Source: Lotus japonicus (taxonomy: Eukaryota > Streptophyta > Magnoliopsida > Fabales > Fabaceae). From it: 64,000 bases of DNA. The translations under genes and the position numbers were made by a program. The stretch covers positions 94,576,576 through 94,640,575 of the forward strand of contig NC_080042.1 of NCBI RefSeq assembly GCF_012489685.1, written 5' to 3'. Shown piece after piece: positions 1 through 9,379 of the stretch. The notes under the pieces were generated by a model, which saw nothing but the letters and a program-made list of their open reading frames with translations, was not told the DNA's origin and made no database searches. Every line of letters starts with the position of its first letter. The stretch's first letter is position 1.

Positions 1-732
1 ATACACGAATTACTAATTGTGTCAGAACACTTGCTTTTATGAAAATTTTAAACCACCCTAAAGTGAAAAGCTTAAAAAAAACAATAATACACATTTTTTA
101 GGGTTTAAAACCGCCACAAAAATTGGTGTCACGTGTTTTTTAAATGCGCAATATTGACTAATCATTAATAAATCAATTGTAAGAGAAGCTCTTGTGAATA
201 TACAGCTTCTTCTGTGTCAAAGAATTGATTATGACAAAAAAAAAAATAACAAATCAGAACATATTAAGACCACTTCTTTATCTAATAAGCTTTACCATCC
301 TCTAATTAACATTTAACATGATGGTTTTAATGTAGGTTTCCTCTAATAAGCTGCACCATCCTCTATTCAACAAATTTTAATGTAGGTTCCCCTACTTAAC
401 ATAATATATATGTTCACATACAAATTACAAACTGTCACAAAAAAAAGAACCAAAAAGAACTGCAAGTAAATCTGCTTCTAGCTTTTGCTTTTTGTCTTCC
501 TAAATCATCCACCTTGTAAAATCCAGGGTAAAATGATCGAGGTAGTCAAAGGAGCAGCCATTGATTTTTGTTCTTTTTATTTTTCTGTTTGATTCCTTCT
601 TGCTTTTTCCCTTTGACAGAGAGAGACTCCATTGTGTTGTGTCTCCTGTTATTCTATCCTACCTTTAAGTTTTTAACTGTTCCATGGAATAATGGATTAT
701 GGGCTTGATTTTCAAAATGTGACAAAGCTATC
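1..732. other. Left host flank, no gene seen
   Basis: AT-rich noncoding DNA to the left of the first retrotransposon copy. It contains an imperfect tandem duplication of about 60 bp (roughly 281-340 and 341-393; both units have 'taataagct..accatcctct' and 'ttttaatgtaggtt'). Its last 18 bases (715-732) reappear just after the second gap at 26132-26149. That makes this the left flank of the same insertion that is complete at 26150-40545. No ORF with coding character was found. Confidence 0.7.
728..732. repeat. Target-site duplication CTATC, left
   Basis: CTATC immediately precedes the TG of the LTR. The same five bases follow the LTR ends at 25491-25495 and 40546-40550 and precede the 5' LTR at 26145-26149. 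This is the expected 5-bp duplication of an LTR retrotransposon insertion. Confidence 0.8.
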
Positions 733-893
733 TGTTGGCCCAATATTTTGGCCCAAGAAAGAAAAACGCATTCAGCCCAAAATACTCAGAGTAGTCGAAT
801 TCTGACTAGAAGGAAGGAAAAGGAAAATGCACTAAGTTAATGGGGCAGCCAAATTCGACAACAACAATTACTACTAAACACAGGCACATGTAA

Positions 894-899
894 CACGTG
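894..899. promoter_or_regulatory. G-box (CACGTG) in U3 of LTR
   Basis: A palindromic CACGTG core in the context AACACGTGCC, about 195 bp upstream of the LTR TATA box. It is conserved in every LTR, including the diverged one at 11104. G-boxes are bound by bZIP and bHLH factors, so hormone- or stress-responsive transcription is an inference. Confidence 0.45.
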
Positions 900-1092
900 C
901 CACATTGACCAAGTCAAATTCTCCCCACGATGGTCGAAAACGTGGCCAAGAAACGGTTGAGGCAGTTGAGAAACACGACCCTCACCACTACGCATGAAAC
1001 TTCCGGAACAAGCATCAGATCGTGGGGAATCAGACCCACTAACCCGACCAACAAGGAAGAAAACCGCCAGGGACACGCGAGACATGGAGCTC

Positions 1093-1100
1093 TATAAATA
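1093..1100 (+). promoter_or_regulatory. LTR TATA box
   Basis: TATAAATA in the context 'gctctataaatagg', conserved in all LTR copies. It lies upstream of the leader uORF and of the AATAAA at 1350, as expected for the U3/R organisation of an LTR. The transcription start is predicted about 30 bp downstream. Confidence 0.75.
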
Positions 1101-1164
1101 GGAAAATCTGATTCAGAAAAGAGGTTCCCAACTCAAACTCTGAAAAATTCACCAGAAAGCTTTA

Positions 1165-1236
1165 ATGTCCGCATCAATGAGACTTCGAGAGCAGAACGTG
1201 ATGATGGAGGAGTATGTTGCAGAACCAACGCTTTAA
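1165..1236 (+). CDS. Conserved 23-residue upstream ORF in the LTR leader
   Basis: ATG at 1165 follows the LTR TATA box by about 70 bp and the frame closes with TAA at 1234-1236, giving a 23-residue peptide that begins MSASMRLREQ. It lies in the predicted transcript leader, ahead of the gag start at 1625. The same frame is unchanged in the more diverged 5' LTR of copy 2 (11528-11599), although that LTR has 12 substitutions and a 9-bp deletion elsewhere. In the LTR at 26150 it is broken by a one-base homopolymer change that looks like sequencing error. Whether it is translated or regulates gag initiation is unknown. Confidence 0.4.
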   Translation: MSASMRLREQNVMMEEYVAEPTL

Positions 1237-1349
1237 TTTCCTTACATTTCAGTTCGTTAATTCCCAGTTTTTATGTGTAGCTTGTTTTGTCGAAATTTGC
1301 TTTCATGCTATTTTGGTTTGCTTGACTATTGTGTAATCGACTCATATTC

Positions 1350-1355
1350 AATAAA
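1350..1355 (+). terminator. LTR polyadenylation signal AATAAA
   Basis: AATAAA in the context 'attcaataaaatcc', downstream of the LTR TATA box and about 150 bp before the LTR end. It is conserved in all LTR copies and is the likely 3'-end processing signal when used in the 3' LTR. Confidence 0.5.
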
Positions 1356-1511
1356 ATCCAGTTTCGTTTAAAGTTGTTTATTGTTGTCGAAAATACATCC
1401 GTCCACACACAACACTTTGGCAAAGCGTTTTCTCAAAAGGACCCTGAAATTTAAACTTCCTTTAGTCGAACTAAGAGGATATTTGTTTACCAAAAATCCG
1501 TGTAAACAAAT

Positions 1512-1530
1512 TGGCACACCCAGTGGGACC
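1512..1530 (+). other. Primer-binding site (tRNA-type), copy 1
   Basis: The sequence beginning TGGCAC lies 3 bp after the 5' LTR, the expected place for a tRNA primer-binding site. Copy 2 (11875-11893) differs at two positions, both CG in copy 2 and CA here. The tRNA identity cannot be assigned with certainty from memory. Tat elements have been reported to use tRNA-Arg, but I did not verify that here. Confidence 0.65.
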
Positions 1531-1624
1531 ATTTTTGTGAAAATTAAGTTTTACAGAAGTGTTTTGTGTGTTTTGTTTGCTGCATGCTATTTGGTATTTG
1601 CTACTTGCCTTGATTGTGATTTAT

Positions 1625-4600
1625 ATGCGCCTGAGAAGTGGTAAGACTATAAGTATGGCAAGCAATCGAGGAAGAACCTCCCCTCAAGGATCTAACGTGG
1701 GTAATCAGAGTAGTCCCGGGGGAAGTAGTGGTAATAATAATGAAGAAGTATCTACTGGAATGGGGCATGGCACCAGTATGCCAACCCAGAATGTGGCAAT
1801 TTCTGCAGTTGCAGAAATGCCTGTATCTACATCAGTACAGGCACAAATCGTTCCAACGATTACGAGGGACATGCCTTATGGTATACCTGCATCTATGATG
1901 CAAGGCATACAAGGCACGTGTTCGACGTTCCCTGAAAATGTTCCCCCATTCAGCATACCCCCTTTTGGGGCAAATGGAACAATGTTAAACTTGGGAAGTC
2001 GAGTTAGTCCCCCTATTCCTGGATCTAGTTCACAAATTTATTTATCTACAGGTATGAATAATGGTTCACTTCAAGCCATTAGGCAGCAAGTAGATGATAG
2101 TAACCATGAAATGGTTAACATGCTATCTCGACAGATAGGTGAGCTAATCAACCCTGTGCTCCAAAATAATAATGCCAATAATCAGCATTTGGCACGACAG
2201 ATGGATCGTTTGGCAACAGCCCTGGGGGCACCAGTCGAAGTCCAACCGGCACCAGGGATTAACCAAATCCCGTTGCCTAACCATGTCCCTGCCCCGGCGC
2301 GCTATCAGGCGCCGCAACACCAAGAGATGAGGGCAAACCCTTTGTACGAGGCAGTGCAGCCACCATTGCAAAATGTGTATATGGTAAACAGGGAAGAACA
2401 CACTGATGGTGTGCTAGAAAGAATTCGACACCAGAACGCTGGGGGGCAACAAAATGTTGCTGCTGTGGTGGAGCAATTGTTGAACCAACATGGTTTCAAC
2501 GTGGGTTTCGCGAATAGACCCCATTTTGTGTCAGCCTTTACAGAGGAGGTTCTCGAATCAGAACTTCCTCGAGGCTGGAAGGTCCCCAAATTCACTAAGT
2601 TCTCAGGGGATTCAGGAGAGTCCACAGTAGAACACATAGCCAGGTACCAAATCGAAGCAGGAGACTTAGCCATCAATGAGAATTTGAAAATGAAGTACTT
2701 CCCGAGTTCTCTAACCAAAAATGCATTTACCTGGTTCACCACCCTCGCTCCTAGGTCAGTCCGTACATGGGCCCAGTTGGAAAGAATTTTCCATGAACAG
2801 TTCTTTAGGGGAGAGTGCAAAGTAAGTTTGAAAGACCTGGCTAGTGTCAAAAGAAAGCCAGCAGAGTCTATTGATGATTACCTAAACAGGTTTAGGATGC
2901 TTAAATCTCGATGCTTCACCCATGTTCCTGAACACGAGCTAGTTGTCTTAGCCGCTGGTGGTCTAGAGTATTCTATTAGAAAGAAGATCGACACTCAGTA
3001 TATTCGAGATATGTCTTTACTCGCAGATAGAGTGAGGCACATCGAAATGCTAAAGGCCGAAAAGTCAGAGGAAAGGGCCAAGACCACTAAGTGGCCAAAG
3101 AAGGAGAAGGTAGCGTACATAGATGCGGATTCAGTAGGTCAGAATCCATGTGTCTATCGAGAAGTCCCTGCGGACGTCGATTTGAATGACGTCAATCTGG
3201 CTGAACTTCAGCCAGGGGATCCTTATGTGTGTAAAGCATTGAAACCACGAGAAAACAAGCTTGGGGAGGAAAATCCCAAGAACACGATTCCTGCTGTAAA
3301 AACTTATACTTTTGATGTGGCCAAATGTGATGCAATCTATGATATACTTGTGTCTGATGGTTTGCTTGTGGTCCCCAAAGACCAAAAACTTCCTTCTCCT
3401 GAACAAAGGAAAGGGAAGAAATATTGCAAATATCATAACTTTTTTGGTCATTGGACCTCACAATGTGTTCGTTTCAGGGACCTCGTGCAGGGGGCATTGG
3501 ACTCAGGAAGGCTCAAGTATGACGAAAAAGCCAAAAGTCAAATGAAGATTGACTCCGACCCACTGCAGGTAGCTGAAGCCAACTACGTGGAACCTTTCTA
3601 CATTGGCATGGTTGACATTTCCGAGAAGCTGAATCTGGGCCTGACACTCGAGGAGGCAAAGGAGGAAAACACGGCTGTCGAAGAACCAGACGTCGTGAAA
3701 GAAGTGAACTTGGAAGAGGCTTACCCCAAGGCTGGAGAAACCCTTGTCGAGTTTCTATCCCGCAGCAAAGACGGCGAGAGGGAGGTTATGTTGTGCCCTC
3801 GATGCAGCGCTGTTTTCGACAAATCCGCAGCCAAGGCCTATCAAGATTCAGAAATGAAAAGGCATTATCAGAAGAAGGCTCCTGTATCCAGGAGACTGAA
3901 GTACCCTCACGAGGAGTGGGTCGAAAGAGACCAGGAACTCGATGGCCATAAAGGCCAAAAAACAAGCAGTAAAGACAAAACCTACCTCCCCAATGCTGGA
4001 TTGCCAAGAAACCAATGGTTCAGGCCAACGCCTCCAAGGCCAAAACCATACCCTAAGTGGCAGAAAATCGACTTAGGCCAAGGATCCTCTTACATCAACA
4101 ATTCCCGTGTGTCACGAAGCTACTCCTATGGCTCTGAGAACTACTATGCCCCTGAACAGATGACCAGGACTCAGTTCAGGCGTTTTTTGAGGAAAAGGAA
4201 AGCTGAGAGGGAAAGAGGTGGCAAGTTCCGTTCACTATGGGACATAAAGCCAGAAGATAACTCTCGCAATGAACCTAATGTGGCGTCGATTATCAACCAG
4301 CTGGATCACGCCATCAAACAGGGAGCAACCATACCATCAAATCCAGCTAAGGAAAAAGGGAAGAATGTCGTCGAGGATGAGGATGAAGACATGCTCGAAG
4401 ATTTCGACGACAGTGAGGGAGAAGAGCTCAACATCATCTGCATCGTGTCCATCCTACCTGCAGAATTCGATAGAATCTCAGAGGTCACTGAAAGTGAGGA
4501 AGACTACTATGTCGACGACGAACCAGATGACAATCCTTTGTGTTATTATGTGATGCAGAGAGGATCCGTCGAAGATGAAAGAGCTATCTTCCAAAGGCCA

Positions 4601-5254
4601 ACCGAGCAAATGAAGAGCCATTTGAAACCGTTATTTGTTTGGGCCAGAGTCGAGGAGAAGGGTGTTAACAAAGTCCTTGTCGACGGGGGAGCTGCAATTA
4701 ACCTCATGCCCGGATTTATGCTCAAGAAGTTAGGAAAAACTGAAGCGGATCTAATCTCACATGACATGGTACTTTCCGATTATGAAGGAAAGACAGGTTC
4801 TTCCCTAGGGGCAATCATGTTGAACATAACCGTAGGAACAGTAGCCCGTTCCACATTGTTCATTGTAGTCCCTTCGAAGGCCAATTACAATTTGCTGCTA
4901 GGAAGAGAATGGATTCATGGCGTGGGGGCAGTGCCTTCAACCTTACACCAACGTATATCCATTTGGAAGGCTGATGGAGTTGTCGAAAATGTACAAGCAG
5001 ATCAAAGCTACTATTTAGCAGAAACAAGCTACGTTGGTAAGAAGAATTTCGAGAAGAGTTTAGCCACAATTGCTCCTTTAGACACAGTGGCTAGCCAGTA
5101 CTTCAACCCCTACTCAGAGTACTCAGTAACGTTGGACCCCATCCGGGGCCTAAACCTCAATGAAGCATGTAAACCTGATGCCATGAGTGGATGGCACAGT
5201 GATGAAGAGAAAGACGCCACTGATGGGTGGCAAGCCAATGATAAAGATGATTAA
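1625..5254 (+). CDS. Retrotransposon gag-protease polyprotein, copy 1
   Basis: A 1209-residue ORF counted from the first in-frame ATG at 1625 (MRLRSGKTIS). The frame is open further upstream, but without an ATG. The Gln/Asn/Pro-rich N-terminus is followed by a Retrotrans_gag-like capsid region at about residues 310-440 (around ELPRGWKVPKF and AFTWFTTLAP). A zinc knuckle near residue 598 reads C-x2-H-x4-H-x4-C, with His in place of the usual second Cys. An acidic stretch follows at about 910-960, then an aspartic protease at about 1000-1130 with active site VLVDGGAAINLM and downstream LLLGREW. The product packages element RNA and processes the polyproteins. The ORF is intact here. It overlaps pol by 53 nt in another frame. 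Confidence 0.92.
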   Translation: MRLRSGKTISMASNRGRTSPQGSNVGNQSSPGGSSGNNNEEVSTGMGHGTSMPTQNVAISAVAEMPVSTSVQAQIVPTITRDMPYGIPASMMQGIQGTCSTFPENVPPFSIPPFGANGTMLNLGSRVSPPIPGSSSQIYLSTGMNNGSLQAIRQQVDDSNHEMVNMLSRQIGELINPVLQNNNANNQHLARQMDRLATALGAPVEVQPAPGINQIPLPNHVPAPARYQAPQHQEMRANPLYEAVQPPLQNVYMVNREEHTDGVLERIRHQNAGGQQNVAAVVEQLLNQHGFNVGFANRPHFVSAFTEEVLESELPRGWKVPKFTKFSGDSGESTVEHIARYQIEAGDLAINENLKMKYFPSSLTKNAFTWFTTLAPRSVRTWAQLERIFHEQFFRGECKVSLKDLASVKRKPAESIDDYLNRFRMLKSRCFTHVPEHELVVLAAGGLEYSIRKKIDTQYIRDMSLLADRVRHIEMLKAEKSEERAKTTKWPKKEKVAYIDADSVGQNPCVYREVPADVDLNDVNLAELQPGDPYVCKALKPRENKLGEENPKNTIPAVKTYTFDVAKCDAIYDILVSDGLLVVPKDQKLPSPEQRKGKKYCKYHNFFGHWTSQCVRFRDLVQGALDSGRLKYDEKAKSQMKIDSDPLQVAEANYVEPFYIGMVDISEKLNLGLTLEEAKEENTAVEEPDVVKEVNLEEAYPKAGETLVEFLSRSKDGEREVMLCPRCSAVFDKSAAKAYQDSEMKRHYQKKAPVSRRLKYPHEEWVERDQELDGHKGQKTSSKDKTYLPNAGLPRNQWFRPTPPRPKPYPKWQKIDLGQGSSYINNSRVSRSYSYGSENYYAPEQMTRTQFRRFLRKRKAERERGGKFRSLWDIKPEDNSRNEPNVASIINQLDHAIKQGATIPSNPAKEKGKNVVEDEDEDMLEDFDDSEGEELNIICIVSILPAEFDRISEVTESEEDYYVDDEPDDNPLCYYVMQRGSVEDERAIFQRPTEQMKSHLKPLFVWARVEEKGVNKVLVDGGAAINLMPGFMLKKLGKTEADLISHDMVLSDYEGKTGSSLGAIMLNITVGTVARSTLFIVVPSKANYNLLLGREWIHGVGAVPSTLHQRISIWKADGVVENVQADQSYYLAETSYVGKKNFEKSLATIAPLDTVASQYFNPYSEYSVTLDPIRGLNLNEACKPDAMSGWHSDEEKDATDGWQANDKDD

Positions 5255-8200
5255 TTCGAGCATGGCTCGAATTTCGGCTTACGCAGCCGAAAACAAAATA
5301 AGAACGGCCTTGGAGGCCGAGAGGATGGCCAAAGAAATGGCTATCGACGAAGCTAATGTCTCAATCCTGCCTGTCGAATTGACACCTCAGGAGGAGACAA
5401 CAACAAACAAGGATGATACGTGCATAGAAGTAAACAAGCAGAGTGCCGAGGGATGCGGATTCGAGGACCTTTGCAATCTGAGGCTAGATTACATCTATGA
5501 TGACGGCCCATTAGGCTTCGAGAAGCCAGTGGTCGAATTGTCCAAGAAAATGGAAGCGCAAGACCCTTTAGAAGAAGTAGACCTGGGTGATGGCTTAGAA
5601 AAGAGGCCAACGTATATTAGTGCTCTCATTGACCCGGAGCTAAAAGACAGGATGGTGAAATTACTCAAGGAATTCAAAGACTGTTTCGCTTGGGATTACG
5701 ATGAAATGCCCGGCCTCAGTCGAGAAGTGGTGGAATTGAAGTTACCCATCAAAGAAGACAAGAAACCAGTCAAGCAACTGCCCAGGAGGTTCCATCCAGA
5801 TGTGTTGGTGAAAATCAAGGAAGAAATCGAAAGACTCCTCAGGTGTAAATTTATCAGAACAGCTCGATATGTGGACTGGTTAGCCAACGTGGTTCCAGTA
5901 ATCAAGAAGAATGGGAAGATGAGAGTTTGCATAGATTTCCGAGATCTTAACGCTGCCACTCCAAAAGACGAGTATCACATGCCTATTGCTGAGATGATGG
6001 TGGATTCAGCTGCAGGTCACGAATACTTAAGCTTGTTAGATGGTTACTCAGGCTACAACCAAATCTTCATAGCAGAAGAGGACGTGTCGAAAACAGCTTT
6101 TCGATGTCCTGGTGCCTTAGGGACATACGAGTGGGTGGTCATGCCATTTGGGTTGAAAAACGCTGGCGCGACCTACCAAAGGGTAATGAATACCATTTTT
6201 CATGATTTTATAGAAACCTTCATGCAGGTTTATATTGATGACATTGTGGTGAAATCCCCATCACGGGATGACCATTTGTTGCATCTAAGGAAATCCTTTG
6301 AGAGGATGAGAAAATATGGCTTGAAGATGAATCCCCTTAAATGTGCCTTTGGTGTTATTGCAGGTGATTTTTTGGGTTTTGTGGTGCACAAAAAGGGCAT
6401 CGAAATCAACAAAAATAAAGCTAAAGCCATTCTCGACACAAGTCCACCAACCAGCAAGAAGCAACTACAATCGTTATTGGGGAAGATTAACTTCCTAAGG
6501 AGATTCATTACCAACCTCAGTGAAAAGACCAAGTCATTTTCTCCGCTTCTTCGACTAAAAAAGGAAGATGTGTTCCGCTGGGAGGCAGAGCACCAAAAGG
6601 CATTCGATGAACTCAAGAAGTACTTGTCCAATCCACCCGTAATGGTACCACCCATCAAGGGGAGGCCAATGAAGCTGTATATTTCTGCCACAGATGAAAC
6701 CATCGGGAGCATGTTGGCTCAAGAAGATGAAGATGGCAACGAAAGAGCCATATTTTATTTAAGTAGGGTGTTAAATAGCGCAGAAACTCGATACACTATG
6801 ATCGAGAAATTGTGTCTATGCCTATACTTCTCTTGTGTAAAGTTGAAATATTATATAAAGCCAATCGATGTAATGGTTTTTTCTCATTATGATATAATAA
6901 AGCACATGTTATCCAAACCAATCTTGCATAGTCGAATTGGTAAATGGGCTTTAGCCCTAACCGAATATTCATTAACTTACACCCCATTAAAAGCGATTAA
7001 AGGGCAGGCGGTTGCTGATTTCTTGGCAGATCACACCATGCCTAGAGAGATCATAACCTATGTGGGCATACAGCCTTGGAAGTTATACTTCGACGGTTCC
7101 AGCCATAAGAATGGAACTGGAATCGGGATGTTTATCATGTCCCCGCAGGGCATCCCCACTAAATTCAAATTTAGGATCAAGAGTAATTGCTCGAACAATG
7201 AGGTCGAGTATGAGGCACTGATATCAGGCCTCGAGATCTTGCTAGCGCTCGGGGCAAAGAATGTTGTCGTGAAAGGAGATTCTGAGTTGGTAGTAAAGCA
7301 GCTTACCAAAGAATACAAGTGCGTTAGTGAGCATCTAGCCAAATATTATGTGAAAGCGAGCAATTTGTTGGCTAAATTCGACGAAGCTGGAATAGGACAT
7401 GTTCCTAGAATAGAGAACCAAGAAGCCAATGAATTGGCGCAGGTTGCTTCTGGGTATATGATAGACAGACTAAAGTTAACGGAGTTAGTCAAGATCAAAG
7501 AAAAACTGAGTCCTTCAGATCTCGACATTATGGTCATTGATAATCTAACTCCTGACGATTGGAGAAAGCCAATTGTCGAATACCTGCAGAATCCAGTGGG
7601 GTCAACTGATAGAAAAGTCAAGTATAGAGCTCTAAGTTACACCATTTTGGGCAACGAGTTGTTTAAAAAGAATGTCGACGGCACACTGTTGAAATGCTTA
7701 AGCGAAGACGACGCATTTATAGCAGTATCAGCTGCTCACGATGGCCTGTGCGGTGCTCACCAAGCAGGGGCCAAAATGAAATGGATTCTATTTAGACAAG
7801 GTTTGTATTGGCCAACTATCATGAAAAATTGCATCGAGTACGCAAAAGGTTGTCAAGATTGCCAAAAACACTCAGGAATCCAGCATGTGCCAGCTAGCGA
7901 GTTGCACTCTATTATCAAGCCATGGCCTTTTAGGGGATGGGCAATAGACTTAATTGGCGAAATTCACCCAGCTTCATCAAAGCAGCACAAGTATATCATT
8001 GTGGCAGTCGACTATTTCACTAAATGGGTCGAAGCCATCCCACTACAAAACGTAACACAGGAAACGGTGATCGAGTTCATACAAAACCACATTGTATATC
8101 GATTTGGATTGCCAGAGTCCATTACAACTGACCAAGGCACGGTGTTTGTAGGACGCAAAGTGGCAGCCTTCGCAGAATCTTGGGGCATCAAGCTTTTGAC

Positions 8201-8822
8201 CTCGACCCCTTACTACGCTCAGGCTAATGGCCAAGTAGAAGCAGCCAACAAAGTCTTAATAAGCTTGATCAAGAAGCATGTGGGTCGAAAACCAAAAAGC
8301 TGGCATGAATCTTTAAGCCAAGTCCTATGGGCTTACCGGAATTCACCAAGGGAAGCGACAGGAACGACGCCTTTTCGACTGGCCTATGGCCAAGAAGCCG
8401 TATTGCCCGCAGAGGTATACTTGCAATCATGCCGAATTCAAAGGCAAGAAGAAATCACAAGCGACGTTTACTGGAATATGATGCTAGATGAAATGGTCAA
8501 CCTCGACGAAGAAAGGCTCTTGGCACTAGACGTCTTAACAAGGCAAAAGGATCGCATAGCTAAAGCATACAACAAAAAGGTTAGAGATCGATCTTTTATT
8601 ACAGGGGATTATGTGTGGAAAGTCATTCTCCCAATGGATAAAAAGGATAGAGTTTACGGAAAATGGACCCCCAGTTGGGAAGGGCCATTTACAGTCGAGA
8701 AAACGTTACCCAATAATGCTTACGTGATCAAGGAATTGGGCAATCAGAGTCAATGTGTTACGATAAATGGCAAGTATTTAAAAGCATATAAGCCAATGTT
8801 GCACGAATGTAAAATCGAATGA
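5202..8822 (+). CDS. Retrotransposon pol: RT, RNase H, aRNase H, integrase (copy 1)
   Basis: Intact ORF of 1206 residues from the ATG at 5202; an in-frame stop (TGA 5184-5186) closes the frame upstream. Domains in order: reverse transcriptase with YIDDIVVKS at about residue 343; connection/RNase H at about 450-580; a second, archaeal-type RNase H starting LYFDGSS at about 628; integrase zinc region (HDGLCGAH ... CQDC) at about 845-890; DDE core (WAIDLIG, TTDQGT, NGQVEAANK) at about 910-1020; and a C-terminal GPF module (WEGPFTVEKT) near 1160. The frame is +1 relative to gag-pro, so expression needs frameshifting, reinitiation at ATG 5247-5249, or splicing. The dual RNase H places the element in the Tat clade. 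Confidence 0.92.
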   Translation: MKRKTPLMGGKPMIKMINSSMARISAYAAENKIRTALEAERMAKEMAIDEANVSILPVELTPQEETTTNKDDTCIEVNKQSAEGCGFEDLCNLRLDYIYDDGPLGFEKPVVELSKKMEAQDPLEEVDLGDGLEKRPTYISALIDPELKDRMVKLLKEFKDCFAWDYDEMPGLSREVVELKLPIKEDKKPVKQLPRRFHPDVLVKIKEEIERLLRCKFIRTARYVDWLANVVPVIKKNGKMRVCIDFRDLNAATPKDEYHMPIAEMMVDSAAGHEYLSLLDGYSGYNQIFIAEEDVSKTAFRCPGALGTYEWVVMPFGLKNAGATYQRVMNTIFHDFIETFMQVYIDDIVVKSPSRDDHLLHLRKSFERMRKYGLKMNPLKCAFGVIAGDFLGFVVHKKGIEINKNKAKAILDTSPPTSKKQLQSLLGKINFLRRFITNLSEKTKSFSPLLRLKKEDVFRWEAEHQKAFDELKKYLSNPPVMVPPIKGRPMKLYISATDETIGSMLAQEDEDGNERAIFYLSRVLNSAETRYTMIEKLCLCLYFSCVKLKYYIKPIDVMVFSHYDIIKHMLSKPILHSRIGKWALALTEYSLTYTPLKAIKGQAVADFLADHTMPREIITYVGIQPWKLYFDGSSHKNGTGIGMFIMSPQGIPTKFKFRIKSNCSNNEVEYEALISGLEILLALGAKNVVVKGDSELVVKQLTKEYKCVSEHLAKYYVKASNLLAKFDEAGIGHVPRIENQEANELAQVASGYMIDRLKLTELVKIKEKLSPSDLDIMVIDNLTPDDWRKPIVEYLQNPVGSTDRKVKYRALSYTILGNELFKKNVDGTLLKCLSEDDAFIAVSAAHDGLCGAHQAGAKMKWILFRQGLYWPTIMKNCIEYAKGCQDCQKHSGIQHVPASELHSIIKPWPFRGWAIDLIGEIHPASSKQHKYIIVAVDYFTKWVEAIPLQNVTQETVIEFIQNHIVYRFGLPESITTDQGTVFVGRKVAAFAESWGIKLLTSTPYYAQANGQVEAANKVLISLIKKHVGRKPKSWHESLSQVLWAYRNSPREATGTTPFRLAYGQEAVLPAEVYLQSCRIQRQEEITSDVYWNMMLDEMVNLDEERLLALDVLTRQKDRIAKAYNKKVRDRSFITGDYVWKVILPMDKKDRVYGKWTPSWEGPFTVEKTLPNNAYVIKELGNQSQCVTINGKYLKAYKPMLHECKIE

Positions 8823-8905
8823 AACATGAACGATAAAATTGCCAAATTATATTCATTAATCGAAAAACATTACAAGTATGGCAAAATACAAGTAAAACTA
8901 GAAAC

Positions 8906-9379
8906 CTAAAAAGGAAAAATGGCTCTGTATCCGTCATATTTAGCTTGCATAGGTGCTAATCGACCCACCAGCGCCACCATCTGGCCCTCAAGTCGAGCCT
9001 TCTTTTGACGAGCAACCAGGTCTTCAAGGGAGGCTGCAAGAATCGCCACAACTGACTGAACAAGACCTTCAGGATCTTGCTGATCCAAAGAGGCCTGGAG
9101 AAAATCGAATTTATCCCTCCACTCATCTATTTGGTGTTCTTGAAAGAACACCATTACTGAAAGTTCCCGGAACTCTTCAAACAGAGGCTTGGCCTCCAAG
9201 AGAAGCCCTTGGAACTCCTGAAGAGGAATTCTAACGCGCGCAACGATTGGCCTATGAAGTAGTTGATCAATGAGCCCTAAAAGCTCATCAAGGCCAGCAG
9301 AGGAGTCATACAGGTTCTGGAAAAGGTTCTCTTGGAAAGCCAAGTCCTTGATACGGCGAAGAATTAGTCTGCTATCCAT
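8906..9379 (-). CDS. Antisense 157-residue coiled-coil-like protein, copy 1
   Basis: The ORF starts at ATG 9379 and stops with TAG at 8906-8908, tail-to-tail with pol (84 nt apart). The protein is rich in Leu, Glu, Gln and Ala with heptad-like spacing (for example AILAASLEDLVARQKKARLE) and no recognised enzyme motif. A TATA box lies 91 bp upstream on the minus strand (9470-9476). The same ORF is intact in copies 2 and 3, with one Val/Ala difference in copy 2. This conservation and the dedicated TATA support a real gene. Function is unknown. Confidence 0.6.
   Translation of the reverse strand: MDSRLILRRIKDLAFQENLFQNLYDSSAGLDELLGLIDQLLHRPIVARVRIPLQEFQGLLLEAKPLFEEFRELSVMVFFQEHQIDEWRDKFDFLQASLDQQDPEGLVQSVVAILAASLEDLVARQKKARLEGQMVALVGRLAPMQAKYDGYRAIFPF

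Larger units (their letters stand above)
733..1508 (+). repeat. 5' LTR of copy 1
   Basis: 776 bp, beginning TGTTGGCCCA and ending TGTAAACA. It contains a G-box CACGTG (894-899), a TATA box (1093-1100), a short upstream ORF (1165-1236) and a polyadenylation signal AATAAA (1350-1355). It matches the LTRs at 24715-25490 and 39770-40545 with no difference that I could see. Confidence 0.92.

Noticed and set aside
837..1085. 82-residue minus-strand ORF in the LTR, present again at 11208-11447, 24819-25067 and 39874-40122
   Set aside because: It recurs because LTRs are repeats. It stays open in the diverged LTR (the 9-bp deletion is in frame) but has no promoter signal or recognisable domain, and it overlaps the U3 promoter region. 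Kept as doubtful only.
6230..6712. 160-residue minus-strand ORF inside pol (also in copies 2 and 3)
   Set aside because: It lies antisense to strongly conserved RT/RNase H coding sequence with no TATA box or domain; a shadow of the sense frame.
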